Below are positions 36,968 to 46,673 of a stretch of DNA of 64,000 nucleotides, piece after piece (within the stretch, counting starts at the first letter, position 1; each line of letters starts with the position of its first letter). A program made the translations under genes and the position numbers. The stretch is from Methylomonas lenta (GTDB lineage Bacteria; Pseudomonadota; Gammaproteobacteria; Methylococcales; Methylomonadaceae): contig NZ_LUUI01000127.1 in NCBI RefSeq assembly GCF_001644015.1, positions 1 through 64,000 on the forward strand. Direction: 5' to 3'. The notes beneath the pieces are model-generated. The model made no database searches, was not told where the DNA came from, and was given only the letters and a program-made list of their open reading frames with translations.

Positions 36968-37906
36968 GTGTTGTTAAGGTGGCAGAATCTATTTTTACTG
37001 CTACTGGTCAGCACGACCGCAACCGCGAAGACGCTTTATAAATACAAAGATGACCAGGGACGCTGGTACTTTACAGATAAACCACCTGTTACCCAGCATA
37101 AAGTTGAAACCCGTCTATTAAAACCGGCACCCAAGCAACGAGTTCGACTAGAGAAAACCGGCAGCCCCAGCAATCTTGCCTTTTATCTCATCAATCAATA
37201 TCCTGGACCTATTGAGGTCGCTATCGATTGGGAACAGCCGACCAATTTAGTCTCCATCCCGGAATTACCCAAGCGTTTTGTAATCGAGCCGGGCAAGTCC
37301 GATACCCTATTCAGTATCAGCGCCATAGGCCAGACAACTTCATCCCAAACCTTTACTCTACAGTATCAGTATGTAGTCGGTCGCCCATTACCTCATTACA
37401 GCCGTCAAACAGCCTATTGGCCACCACTGGCCCCCGGCAGCCATTTTCGAGTGACCCAGGCCTTTAACGGTGAATTTAGCCATACTGACCCTCAAAATCG
37501 CTATGCCGTTGACATTATGATGCCCATTGGTACGCCGATCTATGCTGCACGTGATGGCGTGGTACTGGAAGTAGAAAATGATTTTTTCTCCAGCGGTACG
37601 CAACAGGCATATGCCAACAAAGCAAATAGTATCCGAATTCTGCATGACGATGGATCGATGGCAATTTATGCTCATCTGGCCTTGGAAAAAGCCTTGGTAA
37701 CCCCTGGGTTAAGGGTGCAGGCGGGTGAATTGATTGGCTACTCTGGCAATACGGGTTTTAGCAGTGGCCCACATTTGCATTTTGCAGTTCAGATAAACCA
37801 AGGCATGGCATTAACATCTGTACCGTTTGAATTTTTAGACGCCAACCAACATGCCTTTGAACCGCAACCAGGTAGCTGGCTTGAAGGCATTAACCCGAAA
37901 CCCTGA
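36968..37906 (+). CDS. M23-family peptidase with N-terminal DUF4124
   Basis: 312 residues with GTG start. Signal peptide (1-20, ending ATA). Residues 22-60 form a DUF4124 module (LYKYKDDQGRWYFTDKPP). The LytM/M23 domain near 165-290 has NRYAVDIMMPIGTPIYAARDG, HDDGSMAIYAHL and GPHLHFAVQ; HLHF and the earlier Asp are zinc ligands, although the first-ligand His of the usual HxxxD is replaced by Asn-Arg-Tyr-Ala-Val-Asp, so activity is uncertain. Probably acts on peptidoglycan in the periplasm. It overlaps the convergent MFS gene by 17 bases. Confidence 0.85.
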   Translation: MLLRWQNLFLLLLVSTTATAKTLYKYKDDQGRWYFTDKPPVTQHKVETRLLKPAPKQRVRLEKTGSPSNLAFYLINQYPGPIEVAIDWEQPTNLVSIPELPKRFVIEPGKSDTLFSISAIGQTTSSQTFTLQYQYVVGRPLPHYSRQTAYWPPLAPGSHFRVTQAFNGEFSHTDPQNRYAVDIMMPIGTPIYAARDGVVLEVENDFFSSGTQQAYANKANSIRILHDDGSMAIYAHLALEKALVTPGLRVQAGELIGYSGNTGFSSGPHLHFAVQINQGMALTSVPFEFLDANQHAFEPQPGSWLEGINPKP

Positions 37907-39080
37907 AACCTCGTATCAATAACGCCATCAGCGTCAGCATACAAAATATTGCGCCAGCATAAAAAGTAGCCGGCGCGCCAAATATGTCCCATAACAGGCC
38001 GGCCAACACACTGGCAATCAACATGGCAATGCCACTGGCCAAATTAAAAAAACCGTAGGCTGTACCACGCAAATCGTTAGGTGTGGTGTCGGCTACCATT
38101 TTTGCCAACAATCCTTGCGTCATCCCCATATGAACACCCCATAAAGCTACGCCAGTCAAAACCATAAGCCAATGCGAACTACTAGCCAGCAGCAAATCTG
38201 CAGCCACCAGCACCAACAAACCCCAGCCCAATAATTTTGCCGGTTTGACGTTATCCGATAGCTTGCCGAACGGATAAGCGCTGGCGGCATAAACGATATT
38301 CATCACCACCATCACCAATGGCACCCAGGCAATAGGAATGCCACTTTGCTGGGAGCGCAACACCAAAAAAGCTTCGCTAAAGCGGGCCAAGGTAAACACA
38401 GCACCGATGACGACCACATACCAATAAGCTGCGCTCAGACGCTGCAGAGCTTGCTTGCCGATCGGAAAGACACGCTGCTGGCTCAGAGTAGCGGGCTCTT
38501 TTACGCCCAGCAACAATACCAGCACGGACAGTAAGCCAGGAATGACTGCCACCCAGAATACCGCACGAAAATCATTAGCCCATAACAACATCAACGCAAC
38601 CGCCACTAACGGACCGAGAAATGCCCCTACAGTATCCAGTGATTGGCGTAAACCAAAAGCAGCACCCCGGATCTCAACCGGCGTAATGTCAGCGATGAGT
38701 GCATCACGTGGCGCGCCGCGTATGCCTTTGCCGACACGATCTATTAGCCGGGCCGTTAACACCATGCCGCTGCTGGCGGCGATAGCAAACAAGGGTTTGC
38801 TCAAGGCACCTAATGCATAGCCCAGCAGAGCCAGGCCTTTGCGCTTGCCCAAATAATCGCTGAGGACACCTGAAAAAACTTTGACTATCAGTGCTGTGGC
38901 TTCCGCTGCACCTTCAATCAGGCCAATGGCCATAGCGCTGGCAGCCAATTCACTGACCAAAAACAATGGCAGCAGGCTGTGAATCATCTCCGAGGAAATA
39001 TCCATCAATAAACTGACAAAACCTAAGGCCCAAACGCTTTTAGGGATCTTTTTCCAGATTAAGTGAGGTTTTGAGCGCAC
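37890..39080 (-). CDS. MFS transporter
   Basis: 396 residues and twelve helices. The first repeat shows DISSEMIHSLLPLFLV and DYLGKRKGLALLGYALG, the second KLSDNVKPAKLLGWGLLV: the cytoplasmic loop motifs of major facilitator proteins. The DISSEM opening is common in a broad family of MFS carriers of unknown substrate. It lies between crp and the M23 gene, oriented with crp. Confidence 0.85.
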   Translation of the reverse strand: MRSKPHLIWKKIPKSVWALGFVSLLMDISSEMIHSLLPLFLVSELAASAMAIGLIEGAAEATALIVKVFSGVLSDYLGKRKGLALLGYALGALSKPLFAIAASSGMVLTARLIDRVGKGIRGAPRDALIADITPVEIRGAAFGLRQSLDTVGAFLGPLVAVALMLLWANDFRAVFWVAVIPGLLSVLVLLLGVKEPATLSQQRVFPIGKQALQRLSAAYWYVVVIGAVFTLARFSEAFLVLRSQQSGIPIAWVPLVMVVMNIVYAASAYPFGKLSDNVKPAKLLGWGLLVLVAADLLLASSSHWLMVLTGVALWGVHMGMTQGLLAKMVADTTPNDLRGTAYGFFNLASGIAMLIASVLAGLLWDIFGAPATFYAGAIFCMLTLMALLIRGFRVSG

Positions 39081-39097
39081 AGATAGCCGGAGAAAAA

Positions 39098-39125
39098 GCC
39101 CTAAAGCCTTTTGGTCTTTAGCCTT
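39098..39125 (-). terminator. Probable terminator after crp
   Basis: On the minus strand CTAAAG pairs with CTTTAG, extended by AAG/CTT across a small internal loop, and the hairpin is followed by a run of five T. It lies 22 bases past the crp stop. Confidence 0.5.
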
Positions 39126-39146
39126 ATATTTTTTAGTCCAGACAAA

Positions 39147-39800
39147 CTAACGCGTTCCAAATACCACTATCGTTTTGCCGTGCGCGGTAATGAGTCCTTT
39201 ATCCTCCAACTCTTTTAACACCCTGCCAGCCATTTCTCGCGAACATCCCACGATACGACCGATTTCCTGTCTGGTGATATGCAATTGCATGCCGTCAGGA
39301 TGGGTAATCGCATCAGGTTCTTTGGTTAAATCTAACAAAGTACGTGCAATACGGCCTTCAACATCCATAAAAGCCAGATCCTGGTATTTGCGACTGGTAA
39401 TCAGTAAGCGGGTGGACAGTTGCTCGCCAAGCACAGTGAGTATTTCCACGGCAAATTCACGTAAATCGCTGTTTAATAATACCTTGAACCTATCGTATCC
39501 GATTTCTGCCATTTTGCATGGAGCACGGGTTTTAACGAAGGCGCTACGCATTTCGGCATTTTTGAACACGCCGATTTCACCAACAAAATCGTGTTTGTTT
39601 AAATAGGCCAGAATCAACTCATGGCCATCGTCATCTTCCACACTGACGCTGACCGATCCATCGACAACAAACAACAACTTATCGCCGACATCACCAGGTC
39701 TAACGACAGTTAACTTAGCGGGATAACTCCGCACGTGGCAAAGATGTAAAAAAGCATCCAATGCCGGTTGTGAAATCTTATTTTTGTTAGCCAAATTCAT
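39147..39800 (-). CDS. crp: cAMP receptor protein (Crp/Vfr type)
   Basis: 217 residues. Very close to E. coli Crp in the C-terminal half: FMDVEGRIARTLLDLTKEPD, ITRQEIGRIVGCSREMAGRV (helix-turn-helix) and ISAHGKTIVV-like ending. In the cAMP pocket, VGEIGVF and MRSAFV keep the Glu and Arg-Ser, and ITSRKY keeps the Thr-Ser pair. Divergent from osmC, followed by speD, as in Pseudomonas vfr. Global regulator of carbon use and, in relatives, virulence or motility. Confidence 0.9.
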   Translation of the reverse strand: MNLANKNKISQPALDAFLHLCHVRSYPAKLTVVRPGDVGDKLLFVVDGSVSVSVEDDDGHELILAYLNKHDFVGEIGVFKNAEMRSAFVKTRAPCKMAEIGYDRFKVLLNSDLREFAVEILTVLGEQLSTRLLITSRKYQDLAFMDVEGRIARTLLDLTKEPDAITHPDGMQLHITRQEIGRIVGCSREMAGRVLKELEDKGLITAHGKTIVVFGTR

Positions 39801-39927
39801 GATTGTAATAATTTTGTCCGTGATGACCTGCTACCCTACCCAAAAGAAAGTGTTTTTGCAAAAAAAACCATACATCTGACTGTATCGTTGTAAAATCGGC
39901 AACATTTTTTAATTTGCGGAATTGAGT

Positions 39928-40347
39928 ATGCAAGCAACAGTCAAATGGGTCGATGGCAGATTATTTGTTGGAGAATCCGGCAGTGGCCACGCGGTAGTCA
40001 TGGATGGGCCAGCTGATCATGGTGGTCGTAACTTGGGCCTAAGACCTATGGAAATGATTTTAATGGGCGTCGGCGGCTGCTCATCATTTGATGTGATTGA
40101 TATCCTGCAAAAAGGCAGACACGATATTATTGATTGCACTGCCGAACTGACTGCCGAACGAGTTGATGCGATACCCGCTGTATTTAGCAAGATTCATTTG
40201 CATTTCAAAGTAACCGGCAAAAATTTACCGGCTGCAGCAGTAGAACGCGCGGTAAAGCTATCGGCAGAAAAATATTGTTCAGCATCCATTATGTTGGGAA
40301 AAGCAGGAGTAGAAATTAGTCATGATTTTGAAGTTATAGAGGGTTGA
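39928..40347 (+). CDS. OsmC-family protein (YhfA-like)
   Basis: 139 residues from ATG 39928 (a TTG two codons upstream is less likely). OsmC pattern: [23 protein letters not shown], with the first redox Cys, and [15 protein letters not shown] with the second. This YhfA subgroup sits next to crp in E. coli, Pseudomonas and here. OsmC proteins reduce organic hydroperoxides; YhfA's own substrate is unproven. Five bases separate it from speD. Confidence 0.88.
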   Translation: MQATVKWVDGRLFVGESGSGHAVVMDGPADHGGRNLGLRPMEMILMGVGGCSSFDVIDILQKGRHDIIDCTAELTAERVDAIPAVFSKIHLHFKVTGKNLPAAAVERAVKLSAEKYCSASIMLGKAGVEISHDFEVIEG

Positions 40348-40351
40348 TCGG

Positions 40352-41131
40352 TTGAGCAAATTACAATTACACGGGTTCAATAACCTAACCAAATCGTTGA
40401 GTTTTAATATCTACGACGTTTGTTACGCACCCAAAGAACAGGAAAAAGCTTATATCGAATATATCGATGAAGCCTATAACGCCAAACGCCTGACTCAAAT
40501 CCTGAAAGATGTTGCCAACATCATCGGCGCCCAGATTTTGAATATCGCGCATCAGGATTATGAACCACAAGGCGCCAGCGTAACCATGTTGATTTCCGAA
40601 GGTGATGTAATTCCTGCCGGCATGAATTCCGAGTCTCCAGGACCATTACCCGACACCATTCTGGCGCATCTGGATAAAAGCCATATTACAGTCCACACCT
40701 ATCCTGAAAGTCATCCGGTTACGGATATCTGTACTTTCCGTGCCGATATTGATGTCTCTACCTGCGGACAAATTTCGCCCTTAAAAGCGTTGAATTATCT
40801 AATCCACAGCTTCGAGTCGGACATTGTCATCATGGATTACCGGGTGCGTGGCTTTACCCGCGACATATCCGGTGAAAAACATTATATCGATCACAAAATC
40901 AACTCAATTCAGAATTATATTGCTGAAAGCACCAAAGAGCTGTACCAAATGATTGATGTGAATGTGTATCAAGAAAATATCTTTCACACCAAAATGATGC
41001 TGAAAGAAACCGAGCTGGAAAACTATCTGTTTGAAAAAGAAAGTAATTTTAACGAGGACGAAAAACAGGTAATCCAAGACCAATTACATGAGGAAATGTC
41101 CGAGATTTTCTACGGTAGAAACCTCAGCTAG
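40352..41131 (+). CDS. speD: S-adenosylmethionine decarboxylase proenzyme (type 1b, E. coli-like)
   Basis: 259 residues with TTG start directly after osmC. Opening [20 protein letters not shown] and the self-cleavage region [13 protein letters not shown], in which the Ser becomes the pyruvoyl group, are diagnostic, and the size is that of E. coli SpeD. Produces decarboxylated SAM, the aminopropyl donor for spermidine. No spermidine synthase (speE) follows. Confidence 0.95.
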   Translation: MSKLQLHGFNNLTKSLSFNIYDVCYAPKEQEKAYIEYIDEAYNAKRLTQILKDVANIIGAQILNIAHQDYEPQGASVTMLISEGDVIPAGMNSESPGPLPDTILAHLDKSHITVHTYPESHPVTDICTFRADIDVSTCGQISPLKALNYLIHSFESDIVIMDYRVRGFTRDISGEKHYIDHKINSIQNYIAESTKELYQMIDVNVYQENIFHTKMMLKETELENYLFEKESNFNEDEKQVIQDQLHEEMSEIFYGRNLS

Positions 41132-41139
41132 TCATACAC

Positions 41140-41170
41140 TCGGGTTTTAGCATGAGCCGCTAAAACCCGA
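41140..41170. terminator. Symmetrical hairpin between convergent speD and the dynamin-like gene
   Basis: Perfect twelve-base arms TCGGGTTTTAGC (41140-41151) and GCTAAAACCCGA (41159-41170), seven-base loop. It starts eight bases after the speD stop and ends 31 bases before the other stop, so it can serve both directions. No strong T-run. Confidence 0.6.
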
Positions 41171-41201
41171 AACACCTCATCAAACTGTTAAACTTAAGTC
41201 T

Positions 41202-43142
41202 TTAAGAAAACTCACTTTCAGGCATTTTAAAATGCATGGATTTGATAATGGCCTGTAATTCTTGACGTTGCTGCTTTAATGGTGTCAACTCAGCTTCTAG
41301 CTGGCCGATGCTCTCGCCGACCGTGCCTTTTGATTCGTTGATTTTTCGTAACATAATCAAGCGGCTTTCAATTTGTTTTTTATGATCCTTGATCTGATGC
41401 ATCAAGGGTGTCAAAACACTATTGCTCCAGGTTGCCGCGTCCTTGTGCGCTTGCTGCAGAATGTTGCGAGCCTTTGCAATCAACGTACTATACAGCTTGT
41501 TCACGACGATGCTTTGTTCGGTCATAGTGGTTCTGGCGCTATTACGGAATGCCTCACCTTCATCGAATATTTGTTCCAACTCGAACTGGTATTGTTTAAT
41601 GGAAAACAGCTGTGGTTCGATTTCCTTGAAGCCATATTCGTCTTGAAACTTTTTATGGATGGCTTTGATCAACCTGCGCGTTTCCTCAGTAATATCAACA
41701 GAGTCTTGTAATAAGTCTCGCAATTCGTCAAACAGTTTGCGCATGTTTTGCTTCATGCCATAAGTCGTGAGACTTTTAGTCATTTCATGCTTGGTGCGCT
41801 GGATAATTTCATCCACCTTATCCTTAGAGAACGAATCAATCAGCATTTTAGCCTGTACAGCAAACACTTTACGACTGGCCTGGAAGTTTTCAATATTGGT
41901 CATGTAGGCATTTTGCCTATCTCTGGTTTCAGCCATCAATTTGCCGGTCATTTCCTGATTTTCAAAATCAATCAGCTTGAACTCTTCCAATTGTTTGGTC
42001 GCATTCTGTACTTTGGTATCCATGAGCTTGGTCGATTCACTCACCAAAAAGCCAATGTCCTTATCGACAACCCCTTTCAAAATTTCCCGCCGTTGATTGA
42101 GAATATCTTCTGACAGGTAATGTTCCAGTTTATTTAAGCGACTTTTTTCCAGTAGCGCATCGTCGCCTTTGACTTTAGCCAACAACGCCTGTTTGGCTGA
42201 AACCGGGAAAATCACATTTTGGCTCAGGTTTAAAATAGTCGCCGATGTTTCGATTTGTTTTTGAATAGACGCTTCGTAGCCGGTTTCACCAGCCAGATCG
42301 TCCCACATGGAGTCAATCTTGTTCATCACAACGGCCAAACCTTGGCGACGTTGTCCTCTGGCGCTGCAAACATGGCTTTTCCACATTTCCAGGTCGCTTT
42401 TGGTAACGCCAGTATCGGCTGCCAATACAAAAACTATCGCCTGGGCGCTGGGCAACATGCTCAATGTCAGTTCAGGCTCGGTACCTAATGCATTCAAACC
42501 CGGAGTATCCAGAATGCATAGACCTTCTTTTAATAAAGCATGCGGAAAGCTGATCAGGGCGTGCCGCCAGCAGGGTACTTCCACAAATTCAGGATTGATA
42601 ATGCCTTGCTCGGCGGCTTCGCGTTCGTTCCATAAACCTAGTTTATCTGCCGTTTCTCGGGTTACCCGCTTGGTGGCAACCAATTCCCTGAAGGCTTGCT
42701 GCATTTGGGTAGGGGAATCGATATTCAGACTGATTTGGGTCCAACGGTCCGGATTACGTTTGTAATCCATTAATGAGATATCTTCCAGACGGCTTTCGAT
42801 ATTCAGCAAGCGGATATAACTACCACCTGCTTCATCCCAAAACAGCTCGGTAGGCGACATAGTGGTGCGCCCAGGCGAAGAAGGCAGCAGTCGCACACCG
42901 GTTTCGGCAAAAAATAGCGCATTGATTAATTCGGTTTTGCCGCGAGAAAATTCGGCGACAAAAGCTAGTGTTACTCGATCCATATTTAATCCTTGCAGGA
43001 TGTTCAGCAAGGTATCTGTGCTTTGGGGGTCATTGAATTTATACCGATTACGCCATTCCCGATACATCTCGATTGCCTGTATCAGTTGTTCACGCCAAGT
43101 CGAATACTCGTGTAATTGATCTTTAAATTCCAGATTTCTCAT
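41202..43142 (-). CDS. Bacterial dynamin-like GTPase
   Basis: 646 residues. GTPase motifs: G1 AEFSRGKTELINAL (about 63-76), a Thr switch (GRTTMSPTEL), G3 LDTPGL (about 211) and G4 NKIDSMWDD (about 270). A long helical stalk region (about 370-646) with many coiled-coil-like heptads follows. This fits bacterial dynamin-like proteins, which remodel or protect membranes; some take part in anti-phage defence or stress. No membrane-insertion paddle is obvious. It is a single gene here with no second dynamin partner next to it. Confidence 0.85.
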   Translation of the reverse strand: MRNLEFKDQLHEYSTWREQLIQAIEMYREWRNRYKFNDPQSTDTLLNILQGLNMDRVTLAFVAEFSRGKTELINALFFAETGVRLLPSSPGRTTMSPTELFWDEAGGSYIRLLNIESRLEDISLMDYKRNPDRWTQISLNIDSPTQMQQAFRELVATKRVTRETADKLGLWNEREAAEQGIINPEFVEVPCWRHALISFPHALLKEGLCILDTPGLNALGTEPELTLSMLPSAQAIVFVLAADTGVTKSDLEMWKSHVCSARGQRRQGLAVVMNKIDSMWDDLAGETGYEASIQKQIETSATILNLSQNVIFPVSAKQALLAKVKGDDALLEKSRLNKLEHYLSEDILNQRREILKGVVDKDIGFLVSESTKLMDTKVQNATKQLEEFKLIDFENQEMTGKLMAETRDRQNAYMTNIENFQASRKVFAVQAKMLIDSFSKDKVDEIIQRTKHEMTKSLTTYGMKQNMRKLFDELRDLLQDSVDITEETRRLIKAIHKKFQDEYGFKEIEPQLFSIKQYQFELEQIFDEGEAFRNSARTTMTEQSIVVNKLYSTLIAKARNILQQAHKDAATWSNSVLTPLMHQIKDHKKQIESRLIMLRKINESKGTVGESIGQLEAELTPLKQQRQELQAIIKSMHFKMPESEFS

Positions 43143-43245
43143 GGCAAGCCTTTTTGCTGACTGTACTCAATATTTAGAGGGCGAATAATAAGCGCTAATT
43201 GTAGACTAAATACAAATAAGCGACAGATAAGGGCTTATGATTAAT

Positions 43246-43884
43246 CTAAATACCATATTGCTGACGATAACTGCTGATAGTTGCCAATTTTTCTGTAAAA
43301 CCACTATCTTGCGCGATGAATTCGATAATTTCAGCCAAAGAAATAATAGCAATCACGGGGATACCGAATTGCTTAGTCACCTCTTGTACAGCCGATAATT
43401 CGTTTAAGCCTTTTTCCTGCCTGTCCAGAGCGATCACCACGCCGGCCACAGTTGCACCTGCGGCACGTATGATGTCCACTGACTCTCGCACCGATGTGCC
43501 GGCCGTAATAACATCATCCAATATCCACACATTACCCTGCAACGGCGCACCCACGAGCAAGCCGCCTTCACCATGGTCCTTGGCTTCTTTTCGATTAAAA
43601 GCAAAAGGAATATCTCCCTGCAGGCGCGAATAGGCTATCGAAGCCGCGCTAACCAATGGAATACCTTTATAAGCCGGGCCATAGAGCACATCCACGTTTA
43701 CGTCGGCATTAATCATCGCCTGCGCATAAAACTGGCCAAGCTTGTCCAGCTGAGCACCCGTATTGAATAAACCGGTATTGAAGAAATAAGGACTCATGCG
43801 TCCGGATTTTAGTTGGAACTCGCCAAATTTAAGCACGCCACAGTCGAGCGCATAGCGGATGAATTCTTTTTGATAATCAAGCAT
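43246..43884 (-). CDS. pyrE: Orotate phosphoribosyltransferase
   Basis: 212 residues. The PRPP-binding motif VWILDDVITAGTSVRES, YGPAYKGIPL, FNRKEAKDHGEGG and the N-terminal YALDCGVLKFGEFQLKSGR match PyrE throughout. Adds phosphoribose to orotate in pyrimidine synthesis. It follows hemW by 48 bases on the same strand. Confidence 0.95.
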   Translation of the reverse strand: MLDYQKEFIRYALDCGVLKFGEFQLKSGRMSPYFFNTGLFNTGAQLDKLGQFYAQAMINADVNVDVLYGPAYKGIPLVSAASIAYSRLQGDIPFAFNRKEAKDHGEGGLLVGAPLQGNVWILDDVITAGTSVRESVDIIRAAGATVAGVVIALDRQEKGLNELSAVQEVTKQFGIPVIAIISLAEIIEFIAQDSGFTEKLATISSYRQQYGI

Positions 43885-43932
43885 AAATCAGTTTTCCGTG
43901 CAGTTGGACAGCAAATTATAACCTGCTGACTT

Positions 43933-45081
43933 TTATGGCATGAACTTTTCCAATATTTCATCCAAAAAATCCCAACCCTGCTCCGAACAAAAAAACCTTT
44001 GTCCATCATTAATCAATAAACTAGCATCAATGCACTGACTTAAAGCAGGCTCCAAACTAGAGGGCTCCAGGCCGGTCATATTTTGGTAATCGTTCAAGCT
44101 AAAGCCAGTTTTCAATCGCAAATGATTCATCACAAACTCCAGTGGCAATTGCGCCTGACTAATGGGTTCTGAAACAATTGCAGTATAATTTTTTAAATAC
44201 TGTTCCGGACTTTTTGGTTTGGCCGTGCGGATTATATCGTCAGGTAATATGCGACTGATTTTGCCATGAGCGCCAGCACCTATACCCAAATAATCGCCAA
44301 ACTCCCAATAATTACGATTGTGTCGACATTGAAAACCCGGCTTGGCATAAGCCGAAATTTCGTATTGCTGATAGCCGTGCTCGTCCAACAACTGCTGACT
44401 GGCTTTTTGTAAGGCATAAATCGCATCGTCTTCAGGTAGTTTGGGCGGAAATTTGTAGAAGTAAGTATTGGGTTCCAGCGTCAGCTGATAAAACGAAACG
44501 TGTGTTGGCTGTAAAGACAGCGCTGTATTGACGTCTAGTAAAGCTTCATTCAAAGTTTGCGCAGGTAAACCAAACATTAAATCCAGATTCACATTGGTAA
44601 AACCGGCTTGAGTGGCAATGTTTACTGCCTTTATAGCTTCACTTGCGTTATGCACTCTACCCAGTTTTTTTAGATGCCTGTCATTGAAGCTTTGAATACC
44701 TATGGATAATCGATTAATACCCAACTCGCGAAAAGCCTGGAACTTAGCGCTTTCAAAGGTGCCTGGATTGGCTTCCAAAGTAATTTCACAATCGGATTGC
44801 AAGTTGACCTGCTGTTTGATGCCATCCAATAAACACTGCAAAGCTGCAGCAGAAAACAAGCTGGGCGTACCACCACCCATAAAAATACTGCCGATGCTGC
44901 GCGGGACAGTTAACAAGGCTAAATCCGCTTGTAAATCGGCCAGCAAAGCATCCACATACTGCATTTCAGGAATGCCGGTTTTCACGGCATGCGAATTAAA
45001 ATCGCAATACGGACATTTTTGTATGCACCAGGGAAAATGGATATACAGGCTCAGCGGCGGCAAACGACTTTCCTTTACCAA
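43933..45081 (-). CDS. hemW: HemW-like radical SAM protein
   Basis: 382 residues, apparently TTG start overlapping the gloA stop by seven bases. The [18 protein letters not shown] segment holds the CxxxCxxC [4Fe-4S] motif; GGGTPSLF and [11 protein letters not shown] follow. Lacks the features of true oxygen-independent coproporphyrinogen oxidase (HemN) and fits HemW, a haem chaperone. Named from family position, with annotation as 'oxygen-independent coproporphyrinogen III oxidase-like' likely elsewhere. Confidence 0.88.
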   Translation of the reverse strand: MVKESRLPPLSLYIHFPWCIQKCPYCDFNSHAVKTGIPEMQYVDALLADLQADLALLTVPRSIGSIFMGGGTPSLFSAAALQCLLDGIKQQVNLQSDCEITLEANPGTFESAKFQAFRELGINRLSIGIQSFNDRHLKKLGRVHNASEAIKAVNIATQAGFTNVNLDLMFGLPAQTLNEALLDVNTALSLQPTHVSFYQLTLEPNTYFYKFPPKLPEDDAIYALQKASQQLLDEHGYQQYEISAYAKPGFQCRHNRNYWEFGDYLGIGAGAHGKISRILPDDIIRTAKPKSPEQYLKNYTAIVSEPISQAQLPLEFVMNHLRLKTGFSLNDYQNMTGLEPSSLEPALSQCIDASLLINDGQRFFCSEQGWDFLDEILEKFMP

Positions 45082-45515
45082 ACGCCGACATTGGACATGG
45101 ATGCCCAGGGTTCTTGTACCGGCAACGCTGAACCTTTTTGCAATAATTCGATGGATATCTGATCCGGAGATCGCATAAACGCCATCCAGCCATCGCGTGG
45201 CGGACGATTGATAGTGACACCTTGATTCATCAGTTGCTGGCAGGTTTTATAAATATCATCCACTTCAAACGCCAAATGACCAAAATTACGACCACCGCTA
45301 TATTCTTCTGTATCCCAGTTATAGGTCAGCTCCAGTAATGGCGCATCCTTTTCTTCGGCTGGTTTTTGATCCTTCGGCGCGGCTAAATATACCAGCGTAA
45401 AACGGCCAGCTTCACTGTCCATCCGCCGCACTTCCACTAAACCCAGCTTGTGGCAATAAAAATCCAGCGACTCTTCTAAATTGTTAACTCGAACCATGGT
45501 ATGCAGATAACGCAT
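45075..45515 (-). CDS. gloA: Lactoylglutathione lyase (glyoxalase I)
   Basis: 146 residues. [20 protein letters not shown] gives the first metal His, LELTYNW the Glu, [15 protein letters not shown] the second His and ISIELLQKG the last Glu, in the order of GloA. Converts the methylglyoxal-glutathione hemithioacetal to S-lactoylglutathione. The C-terminus ([18 protein letters not shown]) extends about 10 residues beyond E. coli GloA. Confidence 0.93.
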   Translation of the reverse strand: MRYLHTMVRVNNLEESLDFYCHKLGLVEVRRMDSEAGRFTLVYLAAPKDQKPAEEKDAPLLELTYNWDTEEYSGGRNFGHLAFEVDDIYKTCQQLMNQGVTINRPPRDGWMAFMRSPDQISIELLQKGSALPVQEPWASMSNVGVW

Positions 45516-45589
45516 TTAAGGCCTCCAACCTAAAAAACTGGCATTATGGTGGATAATAAGCCGCTTGGCTAACCCAACAGGATAAAACA

Positions 45590-45925
45590 ATGAACGAATA
45601 CCCAGAGAAAACTTGCGCTATAGATCGATTGGTACGACACCCGAAACTGGTGGCGGCAGCACTTAGCGGGCAAAAAACCCAGCAACGTCGCGATGGTTTA
45701 TATGCATACCCCGGCGAGACTTTTGTTTTGGAAGGCGTAGATTTTTTGGTCACCAGCGTAGATCGACAACGTATTGGCGATATGACAGACGCCGATGCTC
45801 AAGCCGAAGGCTATCCGAATCTGGCGATGTATCGTCAAATTATTTTAAGCATGCATGCCAATATGGAATGGAGCGATGATGGACTGGTGTGGGTACACCA
45901 CTTCAAACGGCAACAGCCGGAATAA
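45590..45925 (+). CDS. ASCH-domain protein
   Basis: 111 residues. It resembles small ASCH/PUA-like proteins: KLVAAALSGQKTQQRRDGLYAYPGE, the strand LVTSVDRQRIGDMTDADAQAEG and a C-terminal VWVHHFKR. ASCH domains bind RNA or modified nucleosides, and EVE/ASCH proteins can be amidohydrolases (YqfB). The 3' end overlaps the convergent DUF2063 gene by 23 bases. Exact function not known. Confidence 0.75.
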   Translation: MNEYPEKTCAIDRLVRHPKLVAAALSGQKTQQRRDGLYAYPGETFVLEGVDFLVTSVDRQRIGDMTDADAQAEGYPNLAMYRQIILSMHANMEWSDDGLVWVHHFKRQQPE

Positions 45926-46664
45926 GGATATCTTTTCCAGCCAATTCCTGCAGGGTTTGTAAACCAAATTCCTGCAGCATTTGCGGATCGATCTGCTGCT
46001 GTAGTTCGGCTGCCAAAACATTTAAGCAATCTTGCCCACTACTGCCGTCCTGCTGCTCAATTAATTGCAGCAGGCGGTAAGTCAGGGGGGTGGTTTTCAT
46101 AAAATGTACGTCGTATTCGCGGTCTCGATAAACAATCAGATAACTGGCATGTTCCGCTGCAGTTTGCGGTAAAAAATCCGGTCCTATACGCTCAACTGGG
46201 AATTGATAGACTAACGGCCAAGCCAATGGAGACAATGAAATAGACTGCTTGAGTATATCGTCGGCAAACATTGCATCGCCATAGGCAGGCTCGATCTGCG
46301 CAATAGACAATGCCATTTCCACCCATTCGTAATGCGCCAATTCCAATAAAAATGGCAAGTCATCCGCAAATTGGCGCTCGTTTTGTAAATAGCCTAAAAA
46401 TTCTTCCGCAATTTCAGAAAAATGTGGCGTTTGGCAACGGTGACGGGAAAAAAAGTCCTGTGCTAAAGCCTGCCATTCATCATCGTTGAGAATCTTCCGC
46501 AACACGGGGAAATTACTGCTTAAAAAACCGTTGATGTTGTTAAAAAACAGCTCGCGATACATGGCCATGCGTTGCGGTTTAACATCGACAGGCAGTCGCT
46601 GGTTTTCTGGATCACGGATATAAGCGGCAAACTCTGCCTGCTTGATTCTAAAATCAACACCCAT
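45903..46664 (-). CDS. DUF2063 partner protein of the MNIO (BufC/HvfC-like)
   Basis: 253 residues. The N-terminal helical domain (about 8-100) has QAEFAAYIRDP, MAMYRELFFNNINGFLSSNFPVL and FSRHRCQTPHFSEIAEEFLGYL, the DUF2063 pattern; the C-terminal half has winged-helix-like segments. In HvfABC and bufferin systems this protein binds the precursor and activates the DUF692 enzyme. It directly follows the DUF692 gene with nine bases between. Confidence 0.9.
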   Translation of the reverse strand: MGVDFRIKQAEFAAYIRDPENQRLPVDVKPQRMAMYRELFFNNINGFLSSNFPVLRKILNDDEWQALAQDFFSRHRCQTPHFSEIAEEFLGYLQNERQFADDLPFLLELAHYEWVEMALSIAQIEPAYGDAMFADDILKQSISLSPLAWPLVYQFPVERIGPDFLPQTAAEHASYLIVYRDREYDVHFMKTTPLTYRLLQLIEQQDGSSGQDCLNVLAAELQQQIDPQMLQEFGLQTLQELAGKDILIPAVAV

Positions 46665-46673
46665 TAAAACAAC

